From: Branchiostoma floridae
Taxonomy: Eukaryota > Chordata > Leptocardii > Amphioxiformes > Branchiostomatidae
Length of the DNA stretch: 64,000 bases
NCBI RefSeq assembly: GCF_000003815.2
Contig: NC_049986.1
Coordinates: forward strand, 11,635,354-11,699,353
Direction: 5' to 3'
Shown here one piece after another: positions 29,501 through 44,500 of the stretch (position 1 is its first letter; every line of letters starts with the position of its first letter). The translations under genes and the position numbers were made by a program. The notes beneath the pieces are model-generated. The model was given only the letters and a program-made list of their open reading frames with translations, made no database searches and was not told the DNA's origin.

Positions 29501-32500
29501 GTCAGCTGTTGACCTGAAGGTTTAGGGTTCTAATCCCAACGGGCAGTGCTTCAACAGGCAGCTCGTCATTTTGCTAATAATAAACATCATGTCGGAATGT
29601 GCTCCCTCTAAGACAGTCCTGGTGGTTTCCCTCCAAGGTCAGTCCTTCCAGGGGGTCCTTACAAGGTCATGTTGTCCAGGGGGTTCCTGCTTGTGGGGTG
29701 GCCTCACGTCCTCCAGGATGTGGTGAAAAATTGACTAATCGTCAGTCTCAGACAACTTAGGGATTGACCATTAAACCACTCCAGTATACTGTATAGTAAG
29801 GATGCACAATAGAGAAACATGGAGTTTTCGTTCAGTTGATAAGCTACAATTTAGCCATGGTACATGTGTACGTTTGTCCAGGTTTGGGGCGAGAGAAATC
29901 ACATGGCTGTATGAAATCACATATCTCCTCAAAACATTAATGGTTGACCCCTGAAGGTCATGTTTGTGGGAGCAACACATTACTAGGGAGGTGTCTGGTC
30001 AACCCATAGCTTGGAACACCGCCAACACCCTAGCAGTTTTAAACTGGGCCCTTTTCCTGTTCCTTGAAAATAAACGTGCTAAGTAGCTCACTTTATAAAC
30101 ATATTGTATATCTGGAGTTTAAGTGCTGGAGATTTGTGGGCTAGTCTGTTTGGATTTGCACCAGTGAATGTAATGTATATTGTACAGGCATCTGGATTCT
30201 TCTGTGCTTCCAGTGCCTGCTAAAAGTTGTTGCAAGAAACTTAAACTTACATAGAAATATCATAAAGGTCAACAAGAAAATTTTTGTAGTTTGTAGAAAA
30301 AGTCCCCATTGCTCATATTCCCTCATACCATGGTCTGTTTCCATGACTACAATGGCCTTGTGACGTGGCCATGCTGCCAAGAGTCTGTGGGCGAGGGTTT
30401 ATTTTAAGGCTGCTGACCCATGTGGAAGGGGGTCACCAAGTTATTAGAAGCCCTGCTATGCAATTAGAGTGTTAGAGATAAGATAAGCAAGGTGAGGTTG
30501 CAAATCTGCCAGTGGAAGAATGCTTACCATGCTGCATGCACACTGAAGATGAGAAAGGCTTATCACGACTTAGAGATGAATGAATATCTTTTGCAGTCAA
30601 TATAAACTTTTATTAACTTGAAAGCCATCTGGCTTACTAAGGTATCATACATTTCAAAATAGATCACCAACTTTTAAAAGTAAAATGGGATAATAAGTGT
30701 GTCGGAAAAGGGTCGCTGAGAATGGTCACATTTCAAGTTTACCATTCTCCATCTCTAGACCTTTGTAACATTTCTATCCAGATCACTCTAAAGAGATTGG
30801 GCAGCTCTTGTTTATTTTTAGTCTGTGATAATATCAGGAGTAAGAAAGTAACCTTGTCACAGCAGCCCTTAGATGCTATCAAAGAAAAGTAGCCAGCTCA
30901 TGTATAAAGCAGACATTGTCTGAAGCCACTTGTCCAAGAGCCTGTCCGCTTTCCATTAGGATCAATACTGCAGTGAAGTGTGCTTATATTAGATTAAACC
31001 TTGAAGCTGTGCAAACATATGATGCTAATCAAATTTTGCTAATTGGCTTTAGACAAGTCCCTATTATATGTTAGATGCCCAACATGTGGCCTTGGATGGA
31101 CCCAGGTAGTGAGATGAAGCACTCTGGGATAGCTATTAACCTTTGACCCTAAGGGGAGAAGCAGCAGGATCAGCTGAGCTAGTTTGGTGCCAAAACCAGC
31201 TGAGAAAGCAATTGGTGAGGGGAGTTATTGGTCTGGTATTGCACACATAACATATCTAGTATGGGTGAGTCTGGGTCCCCTGAGGGTTTGCAGACCACTT
31301 GAAAGTTCAAAGATAATGTTATTGATAGGACAAAACTTTATGGAAAACTCTTCTGTATGTAATTATAAAAAGATATCTGAATTGGTCTTCAGTATAAAGA
31401 ATTAATGGCTCACTACATCAAATGGAATATGAATCATAAATTGAAGCCTCACTTTCTGATTCATATTATAGATCGTAACTCCACAGACTATTGTTCATAC
31501 TTGTTAGAAATAAGACATCTCTCATGGTTCTGAAAAGATATTCCCAGAAATCCAAAGGAATGAGGGAAAGATTCAGCACTGCCTCGACATCAAAGAGACC
31601 TTAGAGGTTTGCATTGTTCTGTCTGTAAGGATAGCCTGGATTTCCATTCTTTTGATAAAAGGAAGGCTACAGATAAGACATGGGAGATTGGCCATGAGTG
31701 ACTTATTACAGACCTTCTTATCTCCTTACTGAAGCCACATTCCACCTGCACCACATAGCAGCAGGGGAAACACCATTAAAACACAGACTGAAAGATATCT
31801 CCCTCTGTTTGTACAAGGAAGGAACCCAGGAGGGTTTCTTCTGAGGGTTGGATTACCAGGTTATGTCTCAACTTGAAACTGGAGCATCCCGACAATTGAC
31901 ATGTTGAGAGCATGGCAGGAGAATCCCAACCGTTTGGTGTAATTTAATTATTCGTGTTGCAAAGATTGCATAATCTAGATCTGATACAAACTGTATCATT
32001 AGAAGAGTAATAGTCTATGGGAGAGATGGATTGGAAAGTTCAAAAGTTTGTGTGAATAGATGTTACAGATGAAGACTGTGACTGTGAGTGAAGGAAACAG
32101 GAAGTTGAATGGATATCTAGGGAAACCCATGTGTCAGTAAGTTGGAAAGGACAGGTTAAAGTGCCCGGCCTTACTAGAACACGTTATTGGGACCTTCTTA
32201 ACCTGATAACCCTGACTAAGTGAGTTAGGTTGGGATGTACAGGAGATAGCTCCATTTGGAGTGACTGAAAAGTGGAATTAAGGGTAGAACCTGAGAGGCC
32301 CAGGTGAGGTTGTGATTGGAGCCAGTAGATACAAGACAAATGAAGAGAGATTACCAATTCACAAGCCAGTAGTGGAGCTGGTTGATGATATTATAGGTAA
32401 ATGAAGCTTGCCTATTCTCAAGAAACAGATAGCAAAGACTTGATGTTGTGTAAGACCAACAGCTTATGGTTGTGTAAGACAAGACCTTGTGATTGTTTAA

Positions 32501-35500
32501 GACATTTTACTTGTTACTAGTTACTAGTCACAATATATTATTCAGCCTTGATTGGGTACTTAGTACTAGTTACTGGCTGCAATAATACACCAACGTGAAT
32601 TTTGGTGAATTATAGAGAAGAAATCAGGAAACTGTTCATTCACAAGAAGTCCCAAAATATTTGGTTATGCTAAACAAGGACTGAAGGAGAGCTTTGAGTG
32701 GACAGCCTTTGCTGTCTTGTTGACCAACCTTGAAGGTGGAAGGAAGGTCGTTGGTATACCTGAAGACGTTTTACAAACAGAGGACAGTACCACTTTGTCA
32801 TACAGATAGGTGTAGTGTTTACATAAAGCCCAACTAAGGTCTAGAGGTAAATGAAAAAACAAATGTTATAACTCTCCCTGTATATCTTTGTGCATTGTAA
32901 GAATATTAACTTTACAACCCTGATTCTCCAAACACATGTTCGAAGTCATTCTACCAGTACCAGCATCATGAAATATGTGTTCATTGCTATTGGAATGGTT
33001 AACATGGCATGCAGTTGACCTTATTCCCATATTTAAATTGTGAGATATGGCTAATGCCATGCCTCGTAACAAGCAGTACATAATGAAAACCGGGCTAGTA
33101 ACATTGACTGTTGTTAGTGTTGACAGATTAGTACACTCTGGCCAGAAGTGTTGAACTTGCAAGTGTTCAGAGGTGGGTGTGAAGTGGAATTCTTTACAAC
33201 TGAGATATGAGCAGTCCTGTACCTACCAGCTGTTATCCTGGACATGTTCCAAATTCTCCACAGGTCATTATACAAGAAGGGGAGTTTGGTGGAGGGTCGA
33301 CCATAGAGTTTCCTTTGCGTTTGTAATGAAGAGGGACAACCAAGTTAGATGTACACATTTAATATCAATGTTAACTGCTGCAGTTATTGACTATTGTTGA
33401 AAACAACTTGTAAGTTTTACACTAGCTCAATACAGTATACCAATTTTTATACACACCTGACAAGATTCCCATAAGGTATCATAAGTCATCTTTCAAGAAA
33501 ATACCATTGGCATCTATTGAAGAATTCTATTCTCTCAATATTGAATTCTTGCTGCCATTTCCTGGAAGTTGTCCAACATTTTATTGCCTTTCCAGCAGGC
33601 CCAGTGGTATTGTTATTGACAGAAATGGTCTTAAAACTATGATTGATGTTTCATTGATGTTATCTTCTTGAGGTTTTGCATTTGAATTCCTGTCGGCAGC
33701 CATTTTTGTAACAAAGTCCCAGCTGAAGGAAACTGAAAATTACCATTGTGCAAACTAGTAAGAAACATCATAGAACATCAACCGTTGATGATCAAGGCTT
33801 CACCAGATAACAAACTTGTTGGCAAGACATTAAAAAGATTATGAAAACTGATGGGTGGAAATGGCCTACTTGTTACATATTTACAAACATTGATACTTCT
33901 TGCAAAATTCTGCAGGAACTGAGGAAGAGGAAGTGAACTTTTTTTAACCTCCTCTCCTGAAACTGCCCAAGAGTCAACAATGTCTATTCTACAAATTCCC
34001 CAAGCAGAGGTTGAGAGAGGAGAGAAGCACGCCGGTAAATTTACCGACTACTAGTATATCCCCACGAGAATATAGAGTCATCCTTCAGAAGAAGACCTAC
34101 AAATTTGAACTTCAGTTTCCCCCATTTGCTCAAAATTTGTGTCGTCAATTGAAATGTGGTTGATTGACATTTAATAACTTACAGAGATTTGTGTGACACT
34201 GCCATCCTCGTTATCAGTATAGAAAAGTCTGAACATCTAAAGGAGAACCATGATCCTGGACAGGAATGGTCTGCCAGACCACCCATGAAGCGTTTTAATT
34301 TCATTGTCCAGCTCTCAGCCACATTGTAATGGAAGAACCACAAGGAGTCTGTCTACTAACAAGCTCTCTATTCTGTTAAAAATGTGGGGACTGTACATTA
34401 TGATTGCTACTCTGTATCTACAAGTAGTTTCTGCACATCACCCCGACATGTTACGGCTGCACCATAGGGGAAACCGTTATCTTTGCTCCTTGCTCATCCA
34501 TGTTTTACAACATGGAGTAGGAGCAGTGCAAATGAATATGTGTTGAAAGGGCCGAATGTTTACACAGCCCTTCACCCTATGGTAATTTGCACACAAGTCA
34601 GACTCTGGGTCTGTAATTTGCTCCTAAGTCATTTGCCTGTATCTCTAAAGGTTAGAGTTAAACAATCTGAATGTTTGCAGTATGTTTGGGCTTGACGTTT
34701 AGCTTTTGTTTAGCTTTTAGCTTGAAAACTAAACAAGTTGTTTAGCGGTATAGGTCAGTCCCCTCGTCAATATTTGGTATGACCCGTGTGATTACTTTTT
34801 TCCAGTGGGCAAATATTGTAAGTGGCCCGTGTAATCTAAAACTTTGATTGCAGTTTTAGAGAGAGGGGAGGCTATTTGGTAGATAAATGTCCTAGATTAC
34901 ATATTATAAGTTGAAAGTACGCTGTGAAATAGATCTGCTACCTTTAAGATTATTGTTAGGTGACGATATGTCTTTGTAAGAAATACTTTAATGTAGATTT
35001 GCTGTTGGCAAATTTGTTACCTAGTAAAAACAGAATTTCAGACTGCTACAGAGTCTGTTATTTCTCTATCTTGTAGTTTTTCTCTACAACGAGTTTCCTG
35101 ATCTGACAGCTGTTTCCTCTGTCCTGTAGAGTTGAAGGTAAAGTGGACAGGTATTCGTGAGAGGAAGCACAGTATCCCGTACGTGCCATAGTCGCCAATC
35201 CTAGGATGTCTTTGCTGGCGCTGCTTTGTCTAGAAGTGTGGAGATGAAGTATATATGGACTAACTACAAGGGAAGTTAGCAGTCAAAAGACTTTAAATAG
35301 AACCTTTTCTGATGTGTACCTCAATGTAGCACTATTTGTTTATCACTACCCTGGGAGCCAGACAGGACCGGGTAGCTAGCGAGGTTTGTTAGCAAGTTTT
35401 GTTCGGGGAGCCAAGGCAGTCAGCCCGACAATCTCACATTAGCACTCCGGGGGAGTTTAAGCCAGAAGGAGTAGGTCCTAGCTGCCCCATCCCGGATGGC

Positions 35501-38500
35501 CACCAGGGTAGTTTATCACAGGCCTCATATTCATAATAAACAGTATCAAGTTTACGGTAGCTTATAGAAGGATTTGTAGGTTGTCTGTATCTGTATAGCA
35601 GGTACAGCTGCTTTTTGGTGTAACACTAACACCATCTAAGTTTGGCTCATGTAGAACATCTTTTTTGGGGGGTGGGGGCTGTGATATAACAAAGCCAAAG
35701 GCATTGTAGGGGATAGATGATAGTGCTATTGATGATATAGATACAGATACTTTTGTAGCTCACAAACATTGCTTCTTCTTTCTCATTACAGTGGTAAACC
35801 TGGTCTTGAGAATTGTATAATTTATAAATCCTGTGAAGGTGCAGCCTGATAGGTTTCAAGCCCCCTGCAGGTACGACAAACAAAGGATGTTTATTGTAGG
35901 ATTGCTTCACATTTTAGACCATCAAATAAGGTGTTTACTGGGTGTCAATTGTGTAATTAGTAAACGCTGTTCACGCCTTTGATGTATGGAACCTGATTAC
36001 AGAATTTGCAATGCCAAATCCCAGGGCTTTGGAAAAGGGGAAAGGGACTTATTAGTACCAAAAAGGTAACCTGCAAGCTATATGCATCTATAGGCCAAAT
36101 AAAATCCTTGAGAAATATTTTCACTCTATGTGACAGTATGCCATTTTTTTGGCACTTATGTTATAGAGCATGATCAAGTACATGTGAAAATATGAGTCTT
36201 AATTTTATACAAATGGATTGGTGAGTCAAATAACAATGTGATAGCTACTTAGGTATAAAAAAGTATTGAATCCTAAGGTTTTGGTGAAGAGGCCATATCG
36301 ATGTATCACAACAAAGAATTACAGTATTGTGTGTTCTCTTACAAAGTCTAGCAATATAAGATTAAAAGTTCATGATGCTGTCACTGATCAGACTTTGTAT
36401 GTAGTTGTCTCCACTATCAATGCAGTATCAGTAGTTTCAATCAGATAGTGTTTTCTTGGAATGAAAGGAGAAAATTGAATGCCAAACAAGGCAGTCACAG
36501 TTGATTTGTTTAGTCTGCCTGTCTGTTGAGAACTGTGCCATCCACCCTGATAAGCTGTATGTTTTCAAATACTCAGAGGAAATGTGAAACAGAGCACTGT
36601 GAAATCATGATTTGTATGGGTCTCTCCTACCCAAACAGGGATAGAACCCATTCCTGTGGGAGTCCATCATCCTGAAACTCAATATGATGCTAATTACACA
36701 ATTACAAAGCTCCCAAGGCATTTACATCAAATCAGTCACAGAAGAATTGCTTTTATGAAATGTGTCCCAGTAGAAATGTTATACCACAACAGGAGGACAT
36801 AACAGCCAGTGATTTGGAGAAGAATGTGCCAGCTAATTACATTTTCTTATTAGCTATTTACCTGTGTTTAGATTTATGATCCTTTGATTATCACCTTTTG
36901 ACAGTTATGAAATATTGATATGTCATCATATTTCACTTCAGATGGGATGTGATTTTCATGTTGCCTGCTGGTTTGGTGACTACTTTATTGATGTTTATAA
37001 GAAGATTTTGTCTGGAGATTGTCAGGGTCACAAAGGTCATGTTGGTTCAACTATGGTGGATGTGCACTATTAGGACACCAGGTCATAAAAGGTCAGACTT
37101 CAGTACAGTACTAACATTAACAACAGCCTTGTAAGATGAATCTAGCAACATTTTAGATTTATGGAAGGGAAAGGTGGAAGCTAATCTCTATACCATCAGT
37201 TTGGGCAGATCTTTGTTTATTAACCACATAATCATTTTTCAGTAGTTCTTTGAGTCTTTTGGATCTGGACAGCCATCTCCTGTCTAACAAAAGATTGATA
37301 ATTGTATACATTGGATTGATTCTTGAATTTTACAAAGTGTTCATGAAATGTGCATGGAGGAAAACATGTTCAAACTCAAAGGATACTTTTTTTACATATT
37401 GAATATGTAAGGCTGATATATTAGGCTGTCCTGGTCATAAAACATCATCCCGATATGATCAGGTCTAAATTCCAGCTCCAGGAAGCTTGTTTGACAGCTG
37501 GTCGGAAGGCAGATACAGCTGGGACAGAGTCAGGAAGGATGTTGGGATGTGTGGAGGATGGGGAGGGGGGCAGATCGAACCTCCTCTTCGCTTCTTGACA
37601 GTGTAGAAATTCCCTCAATGTAGGAAGGTCAAAATGTGAAGCCAGCACCCAGAAGTTTACAGTTAGTGAAAATGTGGGATGTAGGCCATGTACAAGGTCA
37701 GGGTCGGACATCTCTCCCCCACCAACTTACAATGTTACATATTGTCCTGGGAATCATGGATGGTTCATTTTATACCAGGAGAGGTGCTGTTGGTATACGT
37801 TGGACTGTCATGTCAGCAATTAGTTTGCCAAAAGATGATACATCTCCATTCCTGTTGATAAGTTAGAGGTCTAGCCAACACAATTACCTTGGCTGGACTC
37901 CATGTTGGAAAGGTTGGCCAAGTTGATGGCTAGCTGCACACACAGCTTATTAAGAAGGATAGGATTCTTAGGAAGCCTTTTGCCTGAATTTGTCCAACTA
38001 AGAACAAGTGGTTTCTGTTGTCACAGTATTGACCACAGCTTTGATAGTATGAAAACCTATTTCAGTCCCCTTTTCTGCCAACAAGTTGAATACGATACAG
38101 GCAAGTCCAGATTGACCTAAAAAAAGGTCAGCCAAACATGATGTTGATGCGATCTTGTTAGATATGGTGGGAAGTCTCTAGGACTGTGACGCTCCAGTAT
38201 GCAGGTGTGAATTAGGAATGTAACATGTAATGTTCGTGAAATTAGAGTTGATGAGTTTTTTTTAACATAAGAGGTTTTGTTGCATATATGATTTAAGTCA
38301 TTGTTTTGTGAAGTTTTGTAAGAGAAAGAATGGCATCCACCTGTCCACACACAGGCAGGGTGAGCAGAGCTATCAGGGTGAATGGTCTCTTGTTCTGCTG
38401 TGGGCTGACTTGTGCAAACAAGCAAGATGGGTGTCCCCTGTTGTTCTAGTGGTCTGCTTATCCAAACAGAACATATGGGAGATGTCAGGGAACAGCTCAA

Positions 38501-41500
38501 GATTCAGTATGGCATCACTCAAGAGTTTGTACAAGATGTGCATGGCAGAACATAGTACAAGACCTCTTCCTGGTGTTCATCCATGAGAATTATCTATCTT
38601 CTTTATGGTACTGTTCTTGCGAATACTGCCAAATATACATGTGTTGAATGGCTCTTGAAAAATGCCATGCACACAATGATTAGATTAAAAGAAAACTTTA
38701 TGAACTTGGCAGTAACTGCTAACAGAGCTCTATCTCAAGGTCATGCCATTAAAACCTTTTCCTAGTAACTATCTGGAATCACTGGTATCAAGTTTGATTG
38801 TGTTTGATTTGGAATAAATGTCAACCAAAGAACCATATGCGAGACATTACTACTGATATGGAATGCTTGTAACGATCCCTGCCTTTACCTGGGGGTACCC
38901 TATACAGGTGCCATACACAGAGACAGAGATTGTCTTTCCAAGTCTTTGTGCTGTATTTGCCAACAGACACTATGTCATCATGTGCCTGTATTGTTGTGCT
39001 GTGTGTTTGAGGCTGTGGTTTGGTGTGTACTCTGTTTTGAGTGACCAACCCTTTTCTAAAGCCATGCTTGTTGGGGGTCAGATGTCCAGCTTTTGGAATG
39101 TGGTCTAAACCTCATGCAGACCCTGATGAGATACAGGTGTTCTTGCCCAGGTGTGTCTGCCCAGGTGAGCACCAGGGGTACAGGTAGGGAAAACCTTGGA
39201 ATCCTGATTACAAGATTACGTACACGAGTAATTTCCTTCTCAGAGAATGAATGCATCACACTACATTCAGATCAATATTCACCAAAGGCAAATCGTTTTC
39301 TAATAGAAATTGCTGGAGATCCTACATGAAAGAACAGAATAATGGATTATCCCTATATAAGTTCCAAAAGATGGAATAAAACCTTGATGCTGAAACTCAA
39401 TCTAAGATGAAATTCATTTCTTCTCTGAATATATCCATATCTGATAATAGTGGCATGATAAGCAAAAATGAATTGCTATTGTATGATTTCATGTATCGGT
39501 TAGTCATTTAGAGGCATTGCTAAAATGCTATGCAGAACCAATGCTGATTGAAGCTCTGTGTCTGTAGGATATTTCACCACTCCATCCACAACTGTCCACA
39601 GATTAACACTGCAGGGAACAGGGCAACATTTTTGGCCAAGGACAAGATGGAGGTTTGAAATGTTTGTGGTTATCAAAGGTCAGGGGTCAGACGGATGGAA
39701 TGTGAGAACAAGGGACAGGACTGATGAAATACAGCCTGTGTGTGAGAACATACCTGATTTTTTTTGGATAAACCAGTATTGTTCCTCTCTGTAGGTATCT
39801 ATTGGTATTGGGGAAGAAAGTAACACAAGGAAACAATAAAACTGTCACTGGGAAAGTTCAAATATGAGCCTTTCCTAATGTAGAAGGTTTTCGTTTGGAA
39901 GTCTAATATGTTATCTATGTGAAACAGGTGAGGGTGAAACAAGACTTGCCATCAAACTACTTGCATCAAGATTTACAGAATGGTAATTTTCATTGTGTAA
40001 AATTTTTACTATAGCTCACTGCAACACAAACTTAAAGTTTCTCTTAAATGTTAGTTAGAAGACATGACATTTCTGTGCAAGCTTTTGAAAATTTTTCATT
40101 AAGTTACTTAGAAATGTAGCATTCTATTTCCTATGTGTTCAATCAATGGCCAATCAGGAATGGAAAGGTAGGTTTGTATTCTATATTCTCATTAGTTGTT
40201 GTCAGCAAATAAAAGCAGGCCCATTGCACAAGAGGAATGTTGATTTGTAAACGTAGCAGGGTGAACAAGTTGACATATAAGGCAGTGGAACACGGCTGAG
40301 GTGTTTCAAAAAGAAAGGTTGTACTTGTAACAGTCCTTCCCATGACGGCATCTCTGTGTGCACACAGACTTGGACTCCAGGCTTTAAATGGTGCATAAGT
40401 ACACTTGGGTCTTGATTTCGTTTACTTAGGGAAAACAAACAGAGGCCAATGGTGGTAGAGCTGGCCTGCCATGGCCTGGCTCCTATGTCTGGTTCAGGGA
40501 ATGCAGTCCAGCAGAACCCTGGGAAAGGAAGACTCTTCCCTCAGGGAAAAACAGTCTGTGCAATATGGATAAGATGCCTGAGATATTTGCAGATTATCAA
40601 AATATTTGTCTCGTTATCAACTCTTGCATATCTGAAAATGAGCAACTGCATAAACAGTGATACTTTACTTTGAATACAGTTCATGCATCAAATACCTTTT
40701 TACTGGGTGAGATGAAAGAAAGAGTGGTAAATGGGAATAGAGACATTTGAAGCACAAAGTGTCTAAAAGTAATTTTAGCCTCAAACTCCAGGCTACTGCC
40801 CAAGGATGGGGAAATCTATACTGTCTAGCAATTTGATCAGGACAATTTTAATCACTGCCACCCTGTGCTAGAGACTATGGTTCTGCAACATAGTATTTTT
40901 ATCAGAATTCTTGGCTGGACATATTTGTTGTCTTTTTCTTGTTTTGCTGTTTTTTTGTTTACATTAAAGGTCAATAGTGTTAAGATATAAGACTGGAGTA
41001 GATGTTTCAACACAGTTTTACATCAGATGTAAACATGCCAGACACAAGAGTAATCTCCATAATTCTTGCTAACAGCCAGGCTACAGGACTGTCACTTACA
41101 ATTTACTCTGCAGCTTGTACAAGTTGTACACGTGTCCCCACCCCAGCACCTCTCCCTGACAAATCCTTCCTCTGCTTGAAAATTTCAGTTCCCAATTTAA
41201 CTAATGTGATTCTAAATTGATGTTTGCTTTAAAGTCTGTTAATGATATTATAGCCATTACCAGTAATAGGCTCATGTTAGAATACAGATGGTTTGTATTA
41301 GTTACCATACCAAGTCCCTTACCCACCTTCGCCTGTTGCTGTCTTATGAAGTTATGTTGATAACAACGTATCCTCATATCTATATATGAAAAAGAAGTGA
41401 ACTTGAATAAAAGAGGGCACTTGCAAACACTTATGACAGCTGGTGTATAAGGAGGGTTAGGAGCATAATTTAAATAAATCATGAAATTATGGGAAATATT

Positions 41501-44500
41501 CAATATTTATGACAAGGCTTTTGAGCTAAGTACAGATATGATGGTCCCATGGGTTAGGGTCAGTGTAAAGGTAACAATGTGAACATTTGTCAGCATGATG
41601 GCTCACAACTTGTCAACTTCATGGACACTCTTCAATCCCTAAATAATAATGTAAAACAGATTCTTATTCGCTTTATGATTCTGTAATTGACAGCTGGGTG
41701 AAATCATGGATTTGATTGTAAACAACACAACTCAAATTATTTGTTGACTCAATTATTGATATGAAGTGTTGATATTTTGAATGATAACGATATACACTAT
41801 ATGTATGTGTAATAAATCAATAAGATATTTTGTGGGATTTAATGCATATTTGTCAATTTGAAACGTTCCAACTTGTCCAGAGTCACTAGAGAAATACAAG
41901 TCAATGCTGTTCTCCAGTATAAAGGGAATAGACAGCCATCACAGCATCCATGATTTGTTCATAGAAAGGCAGAACCGACCTTCAGCGTCGAATCAGACCT
42001 CTATTTACGAGGAACACGTGTAAGGTTAACATTGTTAACAAGATGCACGTGAAGTTAAAACACTGCCGGCAATAGCCTGCACATGTACTTGAGTTCAAAC
42101 CTGTCTCACTCTCAGCCCTACTTTTACTCAGTACCATATAGACCTGATACAACTAGGCTATTTTTGACCAGAACTGACCGTCAGACGACCGACCTAGAAG
42201 AGCTATGCCTCTCCCTCCATATATGGAGGGTTGAGTTTCTTTATTTGCTGTGGACTCTTTTTGCTGTCAAAACCACTTCCGTCTGACAATCAGGGTTTGT
42301 CTGGAAGGGTGGGATTTTCGCCCAGTAATATTGTACCTCAAACAACTCCCTGTCTGAGGGCTCTTTTCTCACTTGTCTCTCAGTTTATTTTACGTGACCT
42401 CTGGGGTCAGCCCTTTATTTATAGGTGGTGCCCAGTTGTTACAAGGTTGTTTTCAAATGGGTAAGCCTTTCTGCAACAAGACGGTACACAGGTGTCGCTA
42501 GACAGGTCGATTGAAGGTGACATTGTACCTTATTACATGACACCTTAGCCTGCATTGAGAAAACTAAGGTTCAGAACTTCAGAATGTATCTCTGGTTACA
42601 CTGTTTTCGCTGTTAGAAAACACCCAAACTCGTCATTGCTGTCACAACACAGAAGTATTCCATTTTTAATGTGAAGAAGTCTATGTTCATTATACAAATG
42701 ACATAGCAGTGATTTTAAGATTTGAATTGTAACTTTTTTATAAACCACATCTGTACTAGAAAAAGTGGACAATGGCCATTCATGGCAGGTTGTCTTCTTT
42801 TATGAGTAGAACCTTTCACTTATGGGGCCTCGTATAATGTTTCCACTTTCAAATGGCAGCTCGCGTCGGCGCCACGTAGGGGTACCCTTTTCTGTTCTCA
42901 GACCTTGCCAGTAAAACCAATATATCCCACGCCTTGGTTTGATTTGTTGACAGGAATGGCGGGACGGGCTATTTTGGTTCGACCCCCGGCCCTGAAATCA
43001 GGGCCGAGCAATGGGAGGCATGGGAAAAATTGGAGTTGGGCTTTTTATTTGGGTTTGGACGTGGGATTTCCAACTGTGGGGGTCCCTTGGATCTGGGGAT
43101 CTCATCAAAGCCGTACCCTTCTGGGTAGAGCCAAGGGCACCAGGAGCAACAGTTGTTAGAAGGGTTAAATGAATAACTGGTCGGATCTACTTAGCACAAA
43201 TTGGGGAGGGCCGTCCCTGACCTGTGCCCGCCCTGAAATGGTACAGTCTACCAAGATGGTGGCAAGGGATTCTATGGTATATTGAATACTGACTTTAAGT
43301 GGCCCTGAAGGGATAATGGCAGTAAGCTATATCGGTCAGATCTTCTCTTCTTAAAGCGATCATTTACAAGGGACCACCTACATCTTGGATGTAGAACTAG
43401 ATCAAGAGACCAGATTGTTGAGGTCCGCAGAATCAAGGTAGTGTGTCATGCTGAATGAGGGTAGTATACCGGCTTTATAGATACAGATGCAGAATGAAAA
43501 TTTTAAAATCTAAAGGAAATATAAACTCTTGAAAGTTACATTGTATTTTCCATTACAAGTTAATGTAACAGCAGAGCAACAGAAGTATTTATGCATTTTC
43601 AAACTGATTAGCAACTCATATGAAGTAGTTGAAGTTTTTAGGTCATCCCCCATTTCATTTTCAATCCTCAGCTCTCCTTGGATTTCTATAGACTGATGCA
43701 TAGGAACTGTTCAAGGGTATCCATTATTCCCTGGAGTTTGTACATAAAGTATTTGACCTTCTCAGTTATTGGTAAGGGAAAATGCTACTGATTGATACGT
43801 ATGATGACCCTCAGCACTGTAGTTTACTGAACCTCACAAAGTCCAGATAGCATGCAGGGAAGTTAATGGTAATATGAACTTTCTTGTTTATGGTAATATG
43901 AACTTTCTTGACAGTAAGGGCAGCTGAGTTTTGTTGACAGTTATAACGACTAAGCACTTAAAATTAGCTCAATGTCCTGGAGGAATAGAAGAGTTCATGG
44001 CACTTGACTTGGACTGTCAAGAAATCATTAGAGGTATACACATTTTCCCCAGACTGAAAATTAAAAAAAACCTAATATACTTTGAGGAAATATTGTGTTT
44101 GTTACATAGCATTGGAAGTTATTGACAGACAGTGGTCTGTTTCCCATTGCTCACACATGATGTCCAGTGTCAAGGTTAGTATGCTGCCATCCCTCATGCA
44201 TAACTCACAGGCTAATTGGGTGTTAACATCAGCAATGCCAAGGTCAGCTTTTTCCCAGTGTACTGTGGACTTTCCCCTTATCTTGCTCTGCTATGTTGAA
44301 GTATGTGGGAAGGCTATACTTATGTGGGAAAGTAAACCTTGTCCTTCACCAAATCCTGGTCAGATCTATGGTAGAATTGTAATCTGCAGTACCTCTTCAC
44401 ACCAGTAGGGGGCACTGCTGTTTAGTGTAAAGTATTCAACATGATATTGCTGTGGCCATGGCTTTGCCAACACTTGATAGCACCAAAGTACTATCTAATA

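Noticed and set aside
29515..29550. tRNA B-box-like word GGTTCTAATCC, considered as a tRNA or a tRNA-derived SINE
   Set aside because: No convincing A-box, acceptor stem or cloverleaf could be drawn around it, and no second copy with defined ends was found.
38117..38500. 127-codon minus-strand frame in laminin intron 1
   Set aside because: No recognisable domain and no supporting signals; consistent with chance.
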